A DNA stretch of 64,000 nucleotides from Mycolicibacterium iranicum (GTDB lineage Bacteria; Actinomycetota; Actinomycetes; Mycobacteriales; Mycobacteriaceae): assembly GCF_014190915.1 (NCBI RefSeq), contig NZ_JACHVU010000004.1:434001-498000 (forward strand), in the 5' to 3' direction. Below are positions 29,340 through 37,966 of this stretch, piece by piece (the first letter of the stretch is position 1; each line of letters begins with the position of its first letter). A program made the position numbers and the translations under genes. The notes beneath the pieces are model-generated. The model was not told the origin of the DNA. It saw only the letters and a list, made by a program, of their open reading frames with translations, and ran no database searches.

Positions 29340-31009
29340 GAGTGGAGTCCTTCGGCGAGAGGCCCGAGTGCGAGCGCGGGCAGAAAGGTCAGGGCCACCA
29401 GGATCAGCGTCACACCGGTGACCATGCCCACGAACTGCGGGCGGTGGGTCGGCAGCGTTCCTGGCGAGTCGGGGGTCCTGCCCTGCCTGGCGAGCGCGCC
29501 GGCGAGGGCGAGGGCGACGATGATCGGCAGGAACCGCCCGAGCAGCATGGCCATGCCGAGTGCGGTGTTGTACCAGGTGGTGTTCACGCTGAGGCCGGCG
29601 AACGCTGACCCGTTGTTGTTGGCAGCCGAGGTGAAGGCGTAGAGCACCTCGGATAGACCGTGTGGTCCGGAGTTCAGCATGGCGGCACGCTGCCCCGGCA
29701 TCGCCATCGCCGCGGCGGTCCCGGTCAGCACGATCAGGGGTGAGATGAGGAAATACGTTGCGGCGAACTTCATCTCACGAGGGGTGATCTTCTTGCCCAG
29801 GTACTCCGGCGTTCGGCCCACCATGAGACCGGCGACGAACACGGTGATGATCGCCAGGATCACCATGCCGTAGAGGCCCGAACCCACGCCACCGGGCGCG
29901 ACCTCGCCGAGCATCATGTTGAACATCGTCATCATGCCGCCGAGGCTGGTGTAGGAGTCGTGGAACGAGTTGACCGCGCCCGTGGAGGTCAGGGTCGTCG
30001 CTGCCGCGAAGACGGCCGAATCCGCCGCTCCGAAGCGCTGTTCCACACCCTCCATGGAGGAGCCGACTGCCGTCGGCACGGTGCCGTGCGCCTGAAGCTG
30101 GAAGAACATCGTGAGGCTCACGCTGATCAGGGCAAGGACACCCATGACCGCCACGATCGCGTATCCCTGCCTGGGGCTGGCGACCATCCGGCCGAACATC
30201 CGGGGCATCGAGAACGCGATGATGCTGAGGAGGAAGATCTCGACCCAGTTCGTCCACGCGGTCGGGTTCTCGAACGGGTGGGCGGAGTTGACGTTGAAGA
30301 ACCCACCGCCGTTGGTGCCGAGCTCCTTGATGACCTCCTGGCTGGCCACCGGACCGCCAGGGATGGTCTGGGTGGCTCCGGCCAGCGTGCCGATCACCTG
30401 CTCGTGGACGGCGAAGTTCTGGATGACGCCGCCGCTGATCAGTATCACCGCCCCGATGACGGCCAGGGGCAGAAGGATTCGGAAGCACCCGCGCACGAGG
30501 TCGACCCAGAAGTTGCCCAGTTCGCCCGTGCTGCGGCGCGCCAGGCCCCGCACAAAAGCGACCGCGACGGCCATACCGACCGCAGCGGAGACGAAGTTCT
30601 GCACGGTCAGACCGGCCATCTGGACGAGATGACCCTGCGTCGACTCACCTGCGTAGGCCTGCCAGTTCGTGTTGGTGACGAAGCTGACCGCGGTGTTCCA
30701 CGCGAGGGCGGGGGTCATCTCCGTGCCCGGGGCGTGGAGGGCGAGCGGCAGCCTCCCCTGGACGAGTTGAAAGACGAACAGGAACAGCAGACCTACCGCG
30801 GAGAACGCGAGCACGCTGCGTGCGTACGCACCCCAGGTCTGCTCCGCGTCGGGGTCCGCACCGATCGCGCGATAGACGAGCCGCTCGGCGCGGGAGTCCC
30901 GGCCCGAGGTGTACACCCGGAACATGTAGTCCCCCAGGGGGACATGCACGACGGCCAGCGCCACGGCCAGCGACAGGAGAAACAGAATCCCGGCGACGTC
31001 GGTGCTCAC
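29336..31009 (-). CDS. kdpA: Potassium-transporting ATPase subunit KdpA
   Basis: 557-residue channel-like subunit that binds and translocates potassium, the same length as E. coli KdpA. About ten transmembrane helices are evident. Selectivity-filter loops include [35 protein letters not shown] and [13 protein letters not shown]. Start and stop fit tightly between kdpF and kdpB (shared or overlapping bases), so translation is coupled across the operon. Confidence 0.98.
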   Translation of the reverse strand: MSTDVAGILFLLSLAVALAVVHVPLGDYMFRVYTSGRDSRAERLVYRAIGADPDAEQTWGAYARSVLAFSAVGLLFLFVFQLVQGRLPLALHAPGTEMTPALAWNTAVSFVTNTNWQAYAGESTQGHLVQMAGLTVQNFVSAAVGMAVAVAFVRGLARRSTGELGNFWVDLVRGCFRILLPLAVIGAVILISGGVIQNFAVHEQVIGTLAGATQTIPGGPVASQEVIKELGTNGGGFFNVNSAHPFENPTAWTNWVEIFLLSIIAFSMPRMFGRMVASPRQGYAIVAVMGVLALISVSLTMFFQLQAHGTVPTAVGSSMEGVEQRFGAADSAVFAAATTLTSTGAVNSFHDSYTSLGGMMTMFNMMLGEVAPGGVGSGLYGMVILAIITVFVAGLMVGRTPEYLGKKITPREMKFAATYFLISPLIVLTGTAAAMAMPGQRAAMLNSGPHGLSEVLYAFTSAANNNGSAFAGLSVNTTWYNTALGMAMLLGRFLPIIVALALAGALARQGRTPDSPGTLPTHRPQFVGMVTGVTLILVALTFLPALALGPLAEGLHS

Positions 31010-31095
31010 TAGAACCTCTCGGGAAACAGCAACGCGGCGAAGAGGAAGGCGGCGATCAGCGCGGCGAGCGCCAGCCCGATCACGTTCTCGGTCAC
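31009..31095 (-). CDS. kdpF: KdpF small membrane subunit
   Basis: 28-residue hydrophobic peptide ([27 protein letters not shown] after the start) forming a single membrane helix and ending in the typical FPERF. It stabilises the Kdp complex in E. coli. The GTG start overlaps the stop of the preceding microprotein gene (GTGA), and its stop codon shares the first base of the kdpA region at 31009. It is too short for most automatic gene calls but is supported by position and sequence. Confidence 0.9.
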   Translation of the reverse strand: MTENVIGLALAALIAAFLFAALLFPERF

Positions 31096-31178
31096 AGCCT
31101 TTCCGCCCATTTCTGGATGACGCCGAACAGGGCGAAGACGGCCACTGTCAGCGCGAGGTACAGGACGACAGACGTCAC
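31092..31178 (-). CDS. 28-residue membrane microprotein upstream of kdpF
   Basis: Short peptide starting GTG 31178 ([27 protein letters not shown] after the start): one hydrophobic helix followed by an amphipathic basic end. A GGGAG ribosome-binding site lies 6 nt upstream, and the stop overlaps the kdpF start by 4 bp, so it is the first cistron of the kdp operon. It resembles KdpF in size and topology but not closely in sequence. A second small Kdp subunit or a regulator of KdpD is conceivable; no function is known to me. Confidence 0.7.
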   Translation of the reverse strand: MTSVVLYLALTVAVFALFGVIQKWAERL

Positions 31179-31409
31179 ATCGAGCTCCCGAGTTTCGTGA
31201 CGCGCCCACCGGTGGTGGTGGGCCGCGGAGGCCAAGGTATGCCCGGGCCGCCACGGCTGAGCTGGTCGTTGACGGGATCTTGACACCGGCGGCCGCCGTT
31301 TTTACGGGCCCTTTGCAGGCGTCAGGACAGCGTCAAAGTCTGAGAGCGACCCGTCAGGGTTCTGTATGGATCAGCCGCGACTGCCAGCCGCCGGGCGTAC
31401 ACCGAATGC

Positions 31410-32081
31410 ATGACCATCCTGGACGTTCCTTTGGCCCCGCATCGTCTTTCGGCGTCGGTGCACGCGGTGCGGCGCATCCTGCCGATGGCCGGATGTGTCG
31501 TTCCGGCGGAGGTGCTCACCGACGCGGGCGTGGCGGGCTGGGTGCGGACACACGGGGTCGCCGTGTCTGTCTGCGGCGACGAGGAACTCGCTCTCGTACG
31601 CGCCGGCGGGGTGCGTCCCGTCCATGTCGTCCTGCGGTGCAGTCGGGGGACCGAGACGCTGAGACGCGCCGCCGCATCGGGCGTGGTCCGGTTCGTGGTG
31701 TCCTCCGATCGGCACGTCGACGTTCTCAGCGGATGCCCACAGCCGACGAAGCATGTCTACCTCGATGACCAGGGACCGGCGGTGGTGGGCGAGCGCCGGC
31801 TCGATGTGGTCGGGATGCACTGCGACGTGGACGAAGAGCGGGGGATCGCCGCGTGGAGTGCGGCGACCGAAAGGCTGCTCTCCCGCATGGCCCTGATGCG
31901 TTCGTGCGGCCTGATGCTGACAAGGATCAGCTTGACTGGCGGATCAACCGAACCCTGGTTGTCCGGCAACACCAGGGAACTGGTAGCGATCGCCTCGGCG
32001 GTCGACGACGCGCTGGACGACGGATGCGCACGCTGGCGCCTGCCACGGCCGGCGGTGTCGCTCGGGCCGCGCGGACGATGA
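31410..32081 (+). CDS. LysA-like decarboxylase barrel fragment, probably non-catalytic
   Basis: 223-residue protein whose middle part (VAVSVCGDEELALVRAGGVRPVHVVL, then RRAAASGVVRFVVSSDRHVDVL) reads like the alanine-racemase/LysA-type TIM barrel of PLP-dependent decarboxylases. The usual lysine motif near the N-terminus (Y-x-x-K) is not present: the equivalent region is SVHAVRRILPMAG, and there is no C-terminal beta domain. It is therefore either a degenerate pseudo-enzyme or a divergent barrel with another role. It stands alone, divergent from the kdp operon and convergent with a small membrane protein. Confidence 0.65.
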   Translation: MTILDVPLAPHRLSASVHAVRRILPMAGCVVPAEVLTDAGVAGWVRTHGVAVSVCGDEELALVRAGGVRPVHVVLRCSRGTETLRRAAASGVVRFVVSSDRHVDVLSGCPQPTKHVYLDDQGPAVVGERRLDVVGMHCDVDEERGIAAWSAATERLLSRMALMRSCGLMLTRISLTGGSTEPWLSGNTRELVAIASAVDDALDDGCARWRLPRPAVSLGPRGR

Positions 32082-32083
32082 CC

Positions 32084-32344
32084 TCAACGCGCGACGAGCC
32101 CCGCTGCCTGCGCACTCGCCACCATCTCGGCCCAGGCGGTCTCCCCGGCCGCGAGCACGATCAGCGCGGTCGCCAGCGCAATCGACGACACCACCCAACA
32201 CGCGAGAGCGGACGCGGAACCGGGTGACGCGAGCAACATCATGCCGATACTCGCCGCGAAGGCGAGCCCGGCGGTCAACCACGTCAGCCGCGTCTCGCGG
32301 AGGACGGTGTCGCGTGCCTGCGGGATGTCAACGGTGCCGACCAT
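32084..32344 (-). CDS. Small two-helix membrane protein
   Basis: 86-residue protein with two hydrophobic helices (LTAGLAFAASIGMMLLASPG and ACWVVSSIALATALIVLAAG) and short charged ends. No family recognised. It ends 2 bases after the convergent gene at 31410-32081 and begins with ATG 32344. It is located among small stress-linked membrane proteins; I see no SigF-type promoter directly upstream. Confidence 0.65.
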   Translation of the reverse strand: MVGTVDIPQARDTVLRETRLTWLTAGLAFAASIGMMLLASPGSASALACWVVSSIALATALIVLAAGETAWAEMVASAQAAGLVAR

Positions 32345-32416
32345 GCACTCACGGTGAGGCCACAGCCTAAGACTCGGCTCACCGGCAGCTGTGGAAAGGC
32401 CGTGAAATTTCGCTTG

Positions 32417-32692
32417 TCAGCTGGGCGGGAGCTCGTGTGTCATCGCCTGGTACCCGCGGGCACCGGCACGTTGCAGCAAGGCGCGGACGAGACCGGCGAT
32501 CAAGCCCTGGGCCGCCGCCGCGACGATGACGGTCTTCATCGACTGTGTGAGGTCCTTCGGATCCGGCGGCTCGGGGTCGTTGTCCCCGATGCGCTTCCAG
32601 ATCTGGCCGAAGATCGTTCCGGCCAGCAGACCACCTCCGACGCCGGTGGCCACCGACAGCGGCGTGTACAGCGATCTGGCGATTTTGCTCAT
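32417..32692 (-). CDS. DUF4235 membrane protein
   Basis: 91-residue protein with two hydrophobic segments (PLSVATGVGGGLLAGTIFGQIWKRI and VIVAAAAQGLIAGLVRALLQRAG) matching the actinobacterial DUF4235 layout. Function unknown. It is preceded by a clear SigF-type promoter on the same strand with a leader of about 35-40 nt, so it is probably part of the general stress response. Confidence 0.8.
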   Translation of the reverse strand: MSKIARSLYTPLSVATGVGGGLLAGTIFGQIWKRIGDNDPEPPDPKDLTQSMKTVIVAAAAQGLIAGLVRALLQRAGARGYQAMTHELPPS

Positions 32693-32735
32693 CGTCACTC
32701 CAATGTCTCTGCGGCGCAGCGCGGGCTCAGGTCGT

Positions 32736-32760
32736 CTACCCCGGTGCGTGCGTGCCAAAC
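32736..32760 (-). promoter_or_regulatory. SigF-type promoter for the DUF4235 gene
   Basis: Minus-strand reading GTTT-N15-GGGTAG, an exact match to the mycobacterial SigF pattern with a 15-nt spacer, 43 bp upstream of the ATG at 32692. Confidence 0.75.
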
Positions 32761-32798
32761 CCGGTACAACGAGTTGCCGCCGGTGGGATCATCACCGG

Positions 32799-33314
32799 AT
32801 GGGATCCGGCCGCCGGTACGACGACGAGAACTGGGATCGGGCACAGCGCGACGAAACCGAAACCCAACGGCTGGACCGGAACTGGGCAAGTCTGCTGCAG
32901 GAGCTGCGCGTGGTGCAGACCGGCGTCCAGCTGCTCACCGGCTTTCTCCTCACATTGCCGTTCCAGCAGCGGTTCGACATCCTCGACGACGGTATGCAGA
33001 CCGTCTATCTGGTCACGGTGTGTGCGGCCATCGCGTCCACTGCTCTGCTGATCGCACCCGTCGCGATGCACCGGCTGCTGTTCCGCAGGCACCGGCTGGC
33101 GGTCCTGGTACGCGCGGCACACCGGTGTGCGTACGCGGGCTTGACGCTGCTGGCCTGCGCGGTCACCGGGATGACGGTCATCATCTTCGATGCCGTGGCC
33201 GGTCTCGCGGCGTCGGTCGTCGCCGGCGCGTGCGCGTTGGTGGTGTTCATGGCGTTCTGGTTGCTGCTCCCGCTGTCGATGCGGACAGGCACCGAGCACC
33301 CGACGCCCCCGTAG
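32799..33314 (+). CDS. DUF6328-like four-helix membrane protein
   Basis: 171-residue protein. A hydrophilic N-terminus (RRYDDENWDRAQRDETETQRLDRNW) is followed by LLQELRVVQTGVQLLTGFLL and four hydrophobic helices arranged as two pairs, ending in a short polar tail. The LRVxQTGxQxLxGFLL core fits the DUF6328 family. No transport residues can be singled out. It is divergent from the DUF4235 gene and directly upstream of the SDR gene, which has its own promoter overlapping the stop of this gene. Confidence 0.72.
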   Translation: MGSGRRYDDENWDRAQRDETETQRLDRNWASLLQELRVVQTGVQLLTGFLLTLPFQQRFDILDDGMQTVYLVTVCAAIASTALLIAPVAMHRLLFRRHRLAVLVRAAHRCAYAGLTLLACAVTGMTVIIFDAVAGLAASVVAGACALVVFMAFWLLLPLSMRTGTEHPTPP

Positions 33315-33338
33315 TTTCGGCCCTGGGACGGCGGGTAC
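33314..33338 (+). promoter_or_regulatory. SigF-type promoter for the SDR gene
   Basis: GTTT (33314-33317), 15-nt spacer, GGGTAC (33333-33338). Nine bases separate the -10 from the GTG at 33348, so the transcript would be leaderless or nearly so. Confidence 0.75.
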
Positions 33339-33347
33339 GCACGCGCC

Positions 33348-34202
33348 GTGAGCGAAGACGTGACGCCTGACGCAGTGATCCCCTACCCCGGCGAGACCGC
33401 CGACATGAACCCCACGCCGCGCGACGAGATGCGCGACTACGTGGGGACCGGGCTGCTGTCCGGCAAGAAAGCGCTCATCACGGGCGGAGACTCGGGCATC
33501 GGCCGAGCGGTCGCGGTGGCGTTCGCCAAGGAGGGGGCCGACGTCGCGATCGCCTACCTCGAAGAGAAAGCCGACGCCGACCACACCGTGTCGCTCGTGG
33601 AGGCGGCGGGCCAACGCGGGATCGAGCTGTCCGGCGATCTCGCCGATCCCGAGCACTGCCGTCATGTCGTCGCCGAGACGGTGAACCGGCTCGGCGGGCT
33701 CGACATCGTCGTCAACAACGTGGCGTTCCAGTCGCCGGTCGAGGATCTGACCGAGATCTCCGACGAGCAGTGGCGGCGCACGTTCGCGGTGAACATCGAC
33801 TCGTTCTTCCACGTCACCAAGGCCGCGCTGCAGCATCTGCCCGACGGCTCGGCGATCATCAACACCGGTTCCATCAACGGGTTGCGCGGCAACAAGAGTC
33901 TGATCGATTACTCGGCCACCAAGGGTGCGGTCATCGCGTTGACGTATTCGCTGGCACAGTCGCTGGTGGACAGGAACATACGTGTCAACTGCGTCGCGCC
34001 GGGACCGGTGTGGACTCCGTTGATCCCGGCGACCATGGATGCCGAGAAGACCGAGTCGTTCGGAGAGCAGGTGCCGATGGGACGCGCCGCCCAACCTGAT
34101 GAAATAGCCCCGTCCTACGTCTTTTTCGCCGCATCGCGGATGTCGTCGTACTACAGCGGCGAGGTCCTCGCGCCGATCGGCGGCGAAACGCTGCCCGGCT
34201 GA
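33348..34202 (+). CDS. Short-chain dehydrogenase/reductase (YhdG/YghA-like stress SDR)
   Basis: 284-residue NAD(P)-dependent oxidoreductase with a Rossmann fold. The cofactor motif is ALITGGDSGIGRAVA, the NNVA structural motif replaces NNAG, and the catalytic Ser lies in INTGSINGLRG with the YSATK Tyr-Lys pair following. The extended N-terminus (PYPGETADMNPTPRDEM) and ending YSGEVLAPIGGETLPG are typical of the long stress-linked SDRs of the YhdG/YghA group. Substrate unknown. A SigF promoter at 33314-33338 places it in the stress regulon. Confidence 0.87.
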   Translation: MSEDVTPDAVIPYPGETADMNPTPRDEMRDYVGTGLLSGKKALITGGDSGIGRAVAVAFAKEGADVAIAYLEEKADADHTVSLVEAAGQRGIELSGDLADPEHCRHVVAETVNRLGGLDIVVNNVAFQSPVEDLTEISDEQWRRTFAVNIDSFFHVTKAALQHLPDGSAIINTGSINGLRGNKSLIDYSATKGAVIALTYSLAQSLVDRNIRVNCVAPGPVWTPLIPATMDAEKTESFGEQVPMGRAAQPDEIAPSYVFFAASRMSSYYSGEVLAPIGGETLPG

Positions 34203-34208
34203 GAACTC

Positions 34209-34907
34209 TCAGCGCTGATAGGTGAGGAACAGGTAGCCGTCGGGATCGACCAGCAAGCGGCCCAGCCGCAGCGGGGTGGGGGACGTCGGCGCCCCGGGTC
34301 CATGCCCCACCGGTTGCGCGCCGGCGAGCCGCGGTGCCATCGTCACGCAGAGCTCGTCGACGAGATCGGCCGCGACGAGCTGATCGAGAAGCGTCGGGCC
34401 GCCCTCGCAGAGCACCCGGGTCATGCCGCGTTCCCGCAACTGGGCAACCGCGGCAGGGACGTCGACCTCGTCGTCACCCGCGACGAGCACGTCGCACCGC
34501 GTCTCCGACCGTTCCCGCGCGCCGCGGGCGCTGGTGACGAGAATCGGAGTGCGAGAACCGAACAGGCTGTCCGGGAGATCGCCGGAGCGCGAGACGACCG
34601 CTATGGGTGGCGGAGTGTCACCCAGGCCGAGCTGTCGACGCTGCGCGAGATGCTGCGGTCGTAGCCGGACGGGACCGTAGCCCTCGGCGCGTGCGGTGCC
34701 CGCTCCGACGAGCACCACGTCGGCGTAGGCGCGCAGCGCCAGCAGCAACTGGAAGTCGGCCGGGCACGACAGCGGCCCGGCCCGACCCGCGAAGGCCGCC
34801 GCGCCGTCCGCGCTGAAGATCATGTTGGCGCGCAGGCCGTCCGGCGCGGGGCGGTAACCGAAGTCCTCGACGGGTACACCGCCGGGTATCGACCTCATCT
34901 CGGTCAT
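34209..34907 (-). CDS. Pyrimidine reductase/dihydrofolate-reductase-like (RibD C-terminal) protein
   Basis: 232-residue NADPH-binding reductase of the RibD C-terminal/DHFR fold: RANMIFSADGAAAF at the N-terminus, ADVVLVGAGTARAEGYGP in the middle, and RVLCEGGPTLLDQLVAADLVDEL near the C-terminus. No deaminase domain and no rib genes are present nearby, so a role in riboflavin synthesis is not implied; an F420- or NADPH-linked reductase of unknown substrate is more likely. It overlaps the flavin reductase by 4 bp, suggesting a two-component pair. Confidence 0.8.
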   Translation of the reverse strand: MTEMRSIPGGVPVEDFGYRPAPDGLRANMIFSADGAAAFAGRAGPLSCPADFQLLLALRAYADVVLVGAGTARAEGYGPVRLRPQHLAQRRQLGLGDTPPPIAVVSRSGDLPDSLFGSRTPILVTSARGARERSETRCDVLVAGDDEVDVPAAVAQLRERGMTRVLCEGGPTLLDQLVAADLVDELCVTMAPRLAGAQPVGHGPGAPTSPTPLRLGRLLVDPDGYLFLTYQR

Positions 34908-35410
34908 GCTTCATGTCCCGGCTCGATGTGGCGGACGTCGGAGAAGGTGATCAGCTCGCCGAGGTCCTCCGGTGCCTCGCCGGCCACCGGTTCGACGAGA
35001 TGGCCGACGTGGTCGCCCACATCGAAACGGCGCAGCATCCGCCCGACGAACCATGCCGCCGCGCCGTCGAGGATCGGCATCCCCTCGGGTCCCGGGCTCC
35101 ACGCGCACTCGGCGAACTTGTCGGTCGAATCACCGGTCTGCCCTCCGAACAGTTCGGCGACCTGCTGTTCGCGGCGCGGCAGCACGTGGACGGCGAGGTG
35201 TTCGGCCTGCTGAGCGACGGTGAAGGTGTGGTTCTTGCGGGACAGCCCGACGAGGAAGCGCGGCGGGTTGATGCTCGTCTGCGAGGTGAAGCCGACAAGG
35301 CACCCGGACAGGTGCCCCTCGGCGGCGGTGGTGACCACGAACATCGGGTAGTCCAGGAGGGACACCAGGCTCTCGAACGCGGCGCTGCCGTTCCCGCTCT
35401 CCCGACCCAT
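34904..35410 (-). CDS. Flavin reductase-like FMN-binding protein
   Basis: 168-residue protein of the flavin reductase-like domain family. The characteristic LSGCLVGFTSQTSINPPRFLVGLSRKNHTF block contains the FMN-contacting residues, and the C-terminal half has GRMLRRFDVGDHVGHLVEPV. It could supply reduced flavin to an oxygenase, but no obvious oxygenase is adjacent. Its coupled partner is the pyrimidine reductase-like gene downstream. Start ATG 35410. Confidence 0.83.
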   Translation of the reverse strand: MGRESGNGSAAFESLVSLLDYPMFVVTTAAEGHLSGCLVGFTSQTSINPPRFLVGLSRKNHTFTVAQQAEHLAVHVLPRREQQVAELFGGQTGDSTDKFAECAWSPGPEGMPILDGAAAWFVGRMLRRFDVGDHVGHLVEPVAGEAPEDLGELITFSDVRHIEPGHEA

Positions 35411-35582
35411 GGCCGGATTCGTTGCCTGCGCACCGCGATTTCAAACCATCGTGTGACGGTGGCAGAGTGCCCAGAACGTGGAGGTGGGGTGAATGGGACG
35501 AAAGGTCATCGCGGCGAGCAGGTTTGGCATTCCGTTGAGGCCTGTCGCCGCGCGGACCGCCTGACGTCCCCGGCGCCGCGGA

Positions 35583-35607
35583 GTTTGGCCGGGCCCGCAC
35601 CGGGTAG
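35583..35607 (+). promoter_or_regulatory. SigF-type promoter for the zinc alcohol dehydrogenase
   Basis: GTTT (35583-35586), 15-nt spacer, GGGTAG (35602-35607), nine bases before the ATG at 35617. Same geometry as the SDR and flavodoxin promoters. Confidence 0.75.
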
Positions 35608-35616
35608 GCGCGATAC

Positions 35617-36798
35617 ATGAAGGCTGTTACCTGGCACGGCAAGAGAGACGTTCGCGTCGACAACGTTCCCGATCCGACGATCGAGGAGCCGACCGACGCC
35701 ATCATCGAGGTCACCTCCACGAACATCTGCGGATCCGATCTGCACCTGTACGAGGTGCTCGGTGCGTTCATGAGCGAAGGCGACATCCTGGGGCACGAAC
35801 CCATGGGCATCGTCCGGGAGGTCGGCACCGCGGTGTCGAATCTGTCCGTCGGGGATCGGGTAGTGATCCCGTTCCAGATCTCCTGCGGCCACTGCTACAT
35901 GTGCGACAAATCCCTGTACACCCAGTGCGAGACCACCCAGGTGCGCGACCAGGGGATGGGTGCGGCGCTGTTCGGCTACTCGGAGCTGTACGGATCGGTC
36001 CCGGGTGGTCAGGCGGAGTACCTGAGGGTGCCGCAGGCCCAGTTCACGCACATCAAGGTGCCGGACGGGCCGCCGGACTCCCGGTTCGTCTACCTGTCGG
36101 ACGTGCTACCGACCGCATGGCAGGCGGTGGAGTATGCCGGCGTCCCCGACGGCGGTTCCGTCACCGTCATCGGGCTCGGCCCGATCGGCGACATGGCGGC
36201 CAGGATCGCCCAGCACAAGGGCTATCAGGTGTTCGGAGTGGACATGGTGCCCGAGCGCCTGGACCGCGCGATTGCGCGCGGGATCCACACCATCGACGCC
36301 TCCAACGTCGACGGATCCGTCGGCGACGAGGTGCGCCGCCTGACCGACGGCCGGGGCAGCGACTCGGTGATCGACGCCGTCGGGATGGAGGCGCACGGGT
36401 CGCCGGTCGCCAAGGTGACGCAGCAGGCCGCCTCGCTGCTGCCCGACGCCCTGGCGAAGCCGCTGATGCAGAAGGCGGGCGTGGACCGTCTCGATGCGCT
36501 CTACAGCGCCATCGACTGCGTGCGTCGCGGCGGGACGGTGTCGTTGAGCGGCGTGTACGGCGGCATGGCGGATCCGATGCCGATGCTCACGCTGTTCGAC
36601 AAGCAGATCCAACTGCGTATGGGGCAGGCCAACGTGAAGAAGTGGGTCGACGACATCATCCCGCTGCTGACCGACTCCGACCCGCTCGGTGTCGACACGT
36701 TCGCCACCCACATCCTGCCGCTGGACGAGGCGCCGCACGCCTACGAGATCTTCCAGAAGAAGCAGGACGGCGCCGTGAAGGTCATCCTGCAGCCCTGA
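35617..36798 (+). CDS. Zinc-dependent alcohol dehydrogenase (formaldehyde dehydrogenase-like)
   Basis: 393-residue medium-chain dehydrogenase. The catalytic zinc ligands are in NICGSDLHLYE and ILGHEPMGIV; the structural-zinc loop is CGHCYMCDKSLYTQCE; the coenzyme fold is GLGPIGDMAARIA. The length and the long insertion before the C-terminus fit the glutathione-independent formaldehyde dehydrogenase/threonine dehydrogenase-like group. Substrate is unproven. It is preceded by a SigF promoter with no room for a ribosome-binding site, so translation is probably leaderless. Confidence 0.88.
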   Translation: MKAVTWHGKRDVRVDNVPDPTIEEPTDAIIEVTSTNICGSDLHLYEVLGAFMSEGDILGHEPMGIVREVGTAVSNLSVGDRVVIPFQISCGHCYMCDKSLYTQCETTQVRDQGMGAALFGYSELYGSVPGGQAEYLRVPQAQFTHIKVPDGPPDSRFVYLSDVLPTAWQAVEYAGVPDGGSVTVIGLGPIGDMAARIAQHKGYQVFGVDMVPERLDRAIARGIHTIDASNVDGSVGDEVRRLTDGRGSDSVIDAVGMEAHGSPVAKVTQQAASLLPDALAKPLMQKAGVDRLDALYSAIDCVRRGGTVSLSGVYGGMADPMPMLTLFDKQIQLRMGQANVKKWVDDIIPLLTDSDPLGVDTFATHILPLDEAPHAYEIFQKKQDGAVKVILQP

Positions 36799-36876
36799 GC
36801 TGGTGTGATGGAGTGAAATCCGACGTCGACGGGTACTCCGCAGGGGTAACTGTTGAGGTCGGAGAGGTGCCTGGCT

Positions 36877-37899
36877 TTGCGGCTCACACGAAGCAAACTG
36901 AACACGCCGGGGATCGTCCGGAAGCGGCGGGGCAAGGGTTTCGCCTACTACGGACCCGACGGCGAACTGCTGGCCGATCCGGACACCGCGCAGCGCGTGA
37001 AGGAACTCGTCATCCCGCCGGCGTGGAAGGACGTCTGGATCAGTCCCAGGCCCAATGGTCATATCCAGGCCGTGGGTACGGACGCGGCCGGGCGCAGGCA
37101 GTACCTGTACCACGCGAAATGGCAGCAGGAGCGGGCCGAGGAGAAGTTCGACCGCGTTCTGGAACTCTCGCTGCGACTACCGGAGTGGCGCGCGCAGGTG
37201 GCCAAAGACCTGGCGGGGCGTGGGCTGGAGCGCGACCGCGTGCTCGCGCTGGCGCTGCAACTGCTCGACCGGGGCTACTTCCGCGCCGGCGGTGAACAAT
37301 CGGCCGAAGAGCACGAGCACTACGGGCTGGCGACCCTGCTGTGCGAGCACGTGTCCCTGAAGAACGGGGCCGTGGTTTTCGACTATCCCGCCAAGAGCGG
37401 TGTGCAGCGCAGCGTCGAGATCGACGACCCGGAGGTCGTTCGCGCGGTGCGGGCGCTGATGCGCCGCGAGGAACGTTCCGACCGTCTGCTCGTGTGCCGC
37501 AACGGACGGAGTGGCGGCTGGGTCGACGTGCGTGCCGACGACCTGAACGCGCGGTTCAAGGAGCTGGTCGGCGCCGAGTTCAGCGTCAAGGACCTCCGTA
37601 CCTGGCACGGCACGGTGCTGGCCGCCGCGGCGTTTGCCGACGCAAAGGAACCGAGTTCGACGACCCGCATCAAACGCGAGACGGCGGCGGTCATGAAAGA
37701 GGTGTCGTCCGAGCTGGGCAACACCCCCGCCGTAGCCAGGGCCTCCTACGTCGATCCACGACTCGTGGACGGCTACGCGCAGGGCATGACGATCGCGCCG
37801 GCCGTCCGTCGGGCGTCCAAGGTAGGAGACCCCGACGAGGCACAGGCGATCCTGGAGAAGGCGACGCGGACACTGATTCGCCGAGTCGCCCGCAGTTGA
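36877..37899 (+). CDS. DNA topoisomerase IB (poxvirus-like)
   Basis: 340-residue bacterial type IB topoisomerase relaxing supercoils through a 3'-phosphotyrosine intermediate. Family blocks are present: TPGIVRKRRGKGFAYY, VIPPAWKDVWISPRPNGHIQAVGTD, RQYLYHAKW, the catalytic Arg/Lys region RDRVLALALQLLDRGYFR and HYGLATLL, the DLRTWHGT His-box, and the nucleophile Tyr291 in ARASYVDPRLVD. The start is uncertain: TTG 36877 gives MRLTRSKLNTPG as in relatives, with GGAGAGG about 10 nt upstream; TTG 36853 would add eight residues. Confidence 0.92.
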   Translation: MRLTRSKLNTPGIVRKRRGKGFAYYGPDGELLADPDTAQRVKELVIPPAWKDVWISPRPNGHIQAVGTDAAGRRQYLYHAKWQQERAEEKFDRVLELSLRLPEWRAQVAKDLAGRGLERDRVLALALQLLDRGYFRAGGEQSAEEHEHYGLATLLCEHVSLKNGAVVFDYPAKSGVQRSVEIDDPEVVRAVRALMRREERSDRLLVCRNGRSGGWVDVRADDLNARFKELVGAEFSVKDLRTWHGTVLAAAAFADAKEPSSTTRIKRETAAVMKEVSSELGNTPAVARASYVDPRLVDGYAQGMTIAPAVRRASKVGDPDEAQAILEKATRTLIRRVARS

Positions 37900-37902
37900 C
37901 GG

Positions 37903-37927
37903 GTTTGGTAGCTGGGGTGCCGGGAAA
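37903..37927 (+). promoter_or_regulatory. Possible SigF-type promoter for the DUF7218-like gene
   Basis: GTTT-N15-GGGAAA. The -35 and spacer are perfect, but the -10 departs from GGGTA at one position. It lies 40 bp upstream of the ATG at 37967. Confidence 0.4.
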
Positions 37928-37966
37928 TCCTCATATACAGCCGTATTGCTAGGAGGTTCAGGTTCA

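Noticed and set aside
35493..35564. 23-residue frame MGRKVIAASRFG... with GGAGG nearby, between the flavin reductase and alcohol dehydrogenase genes
   Set aside because: Too short, no similarity seen, and it overlaps no conserved signal; could be chance.
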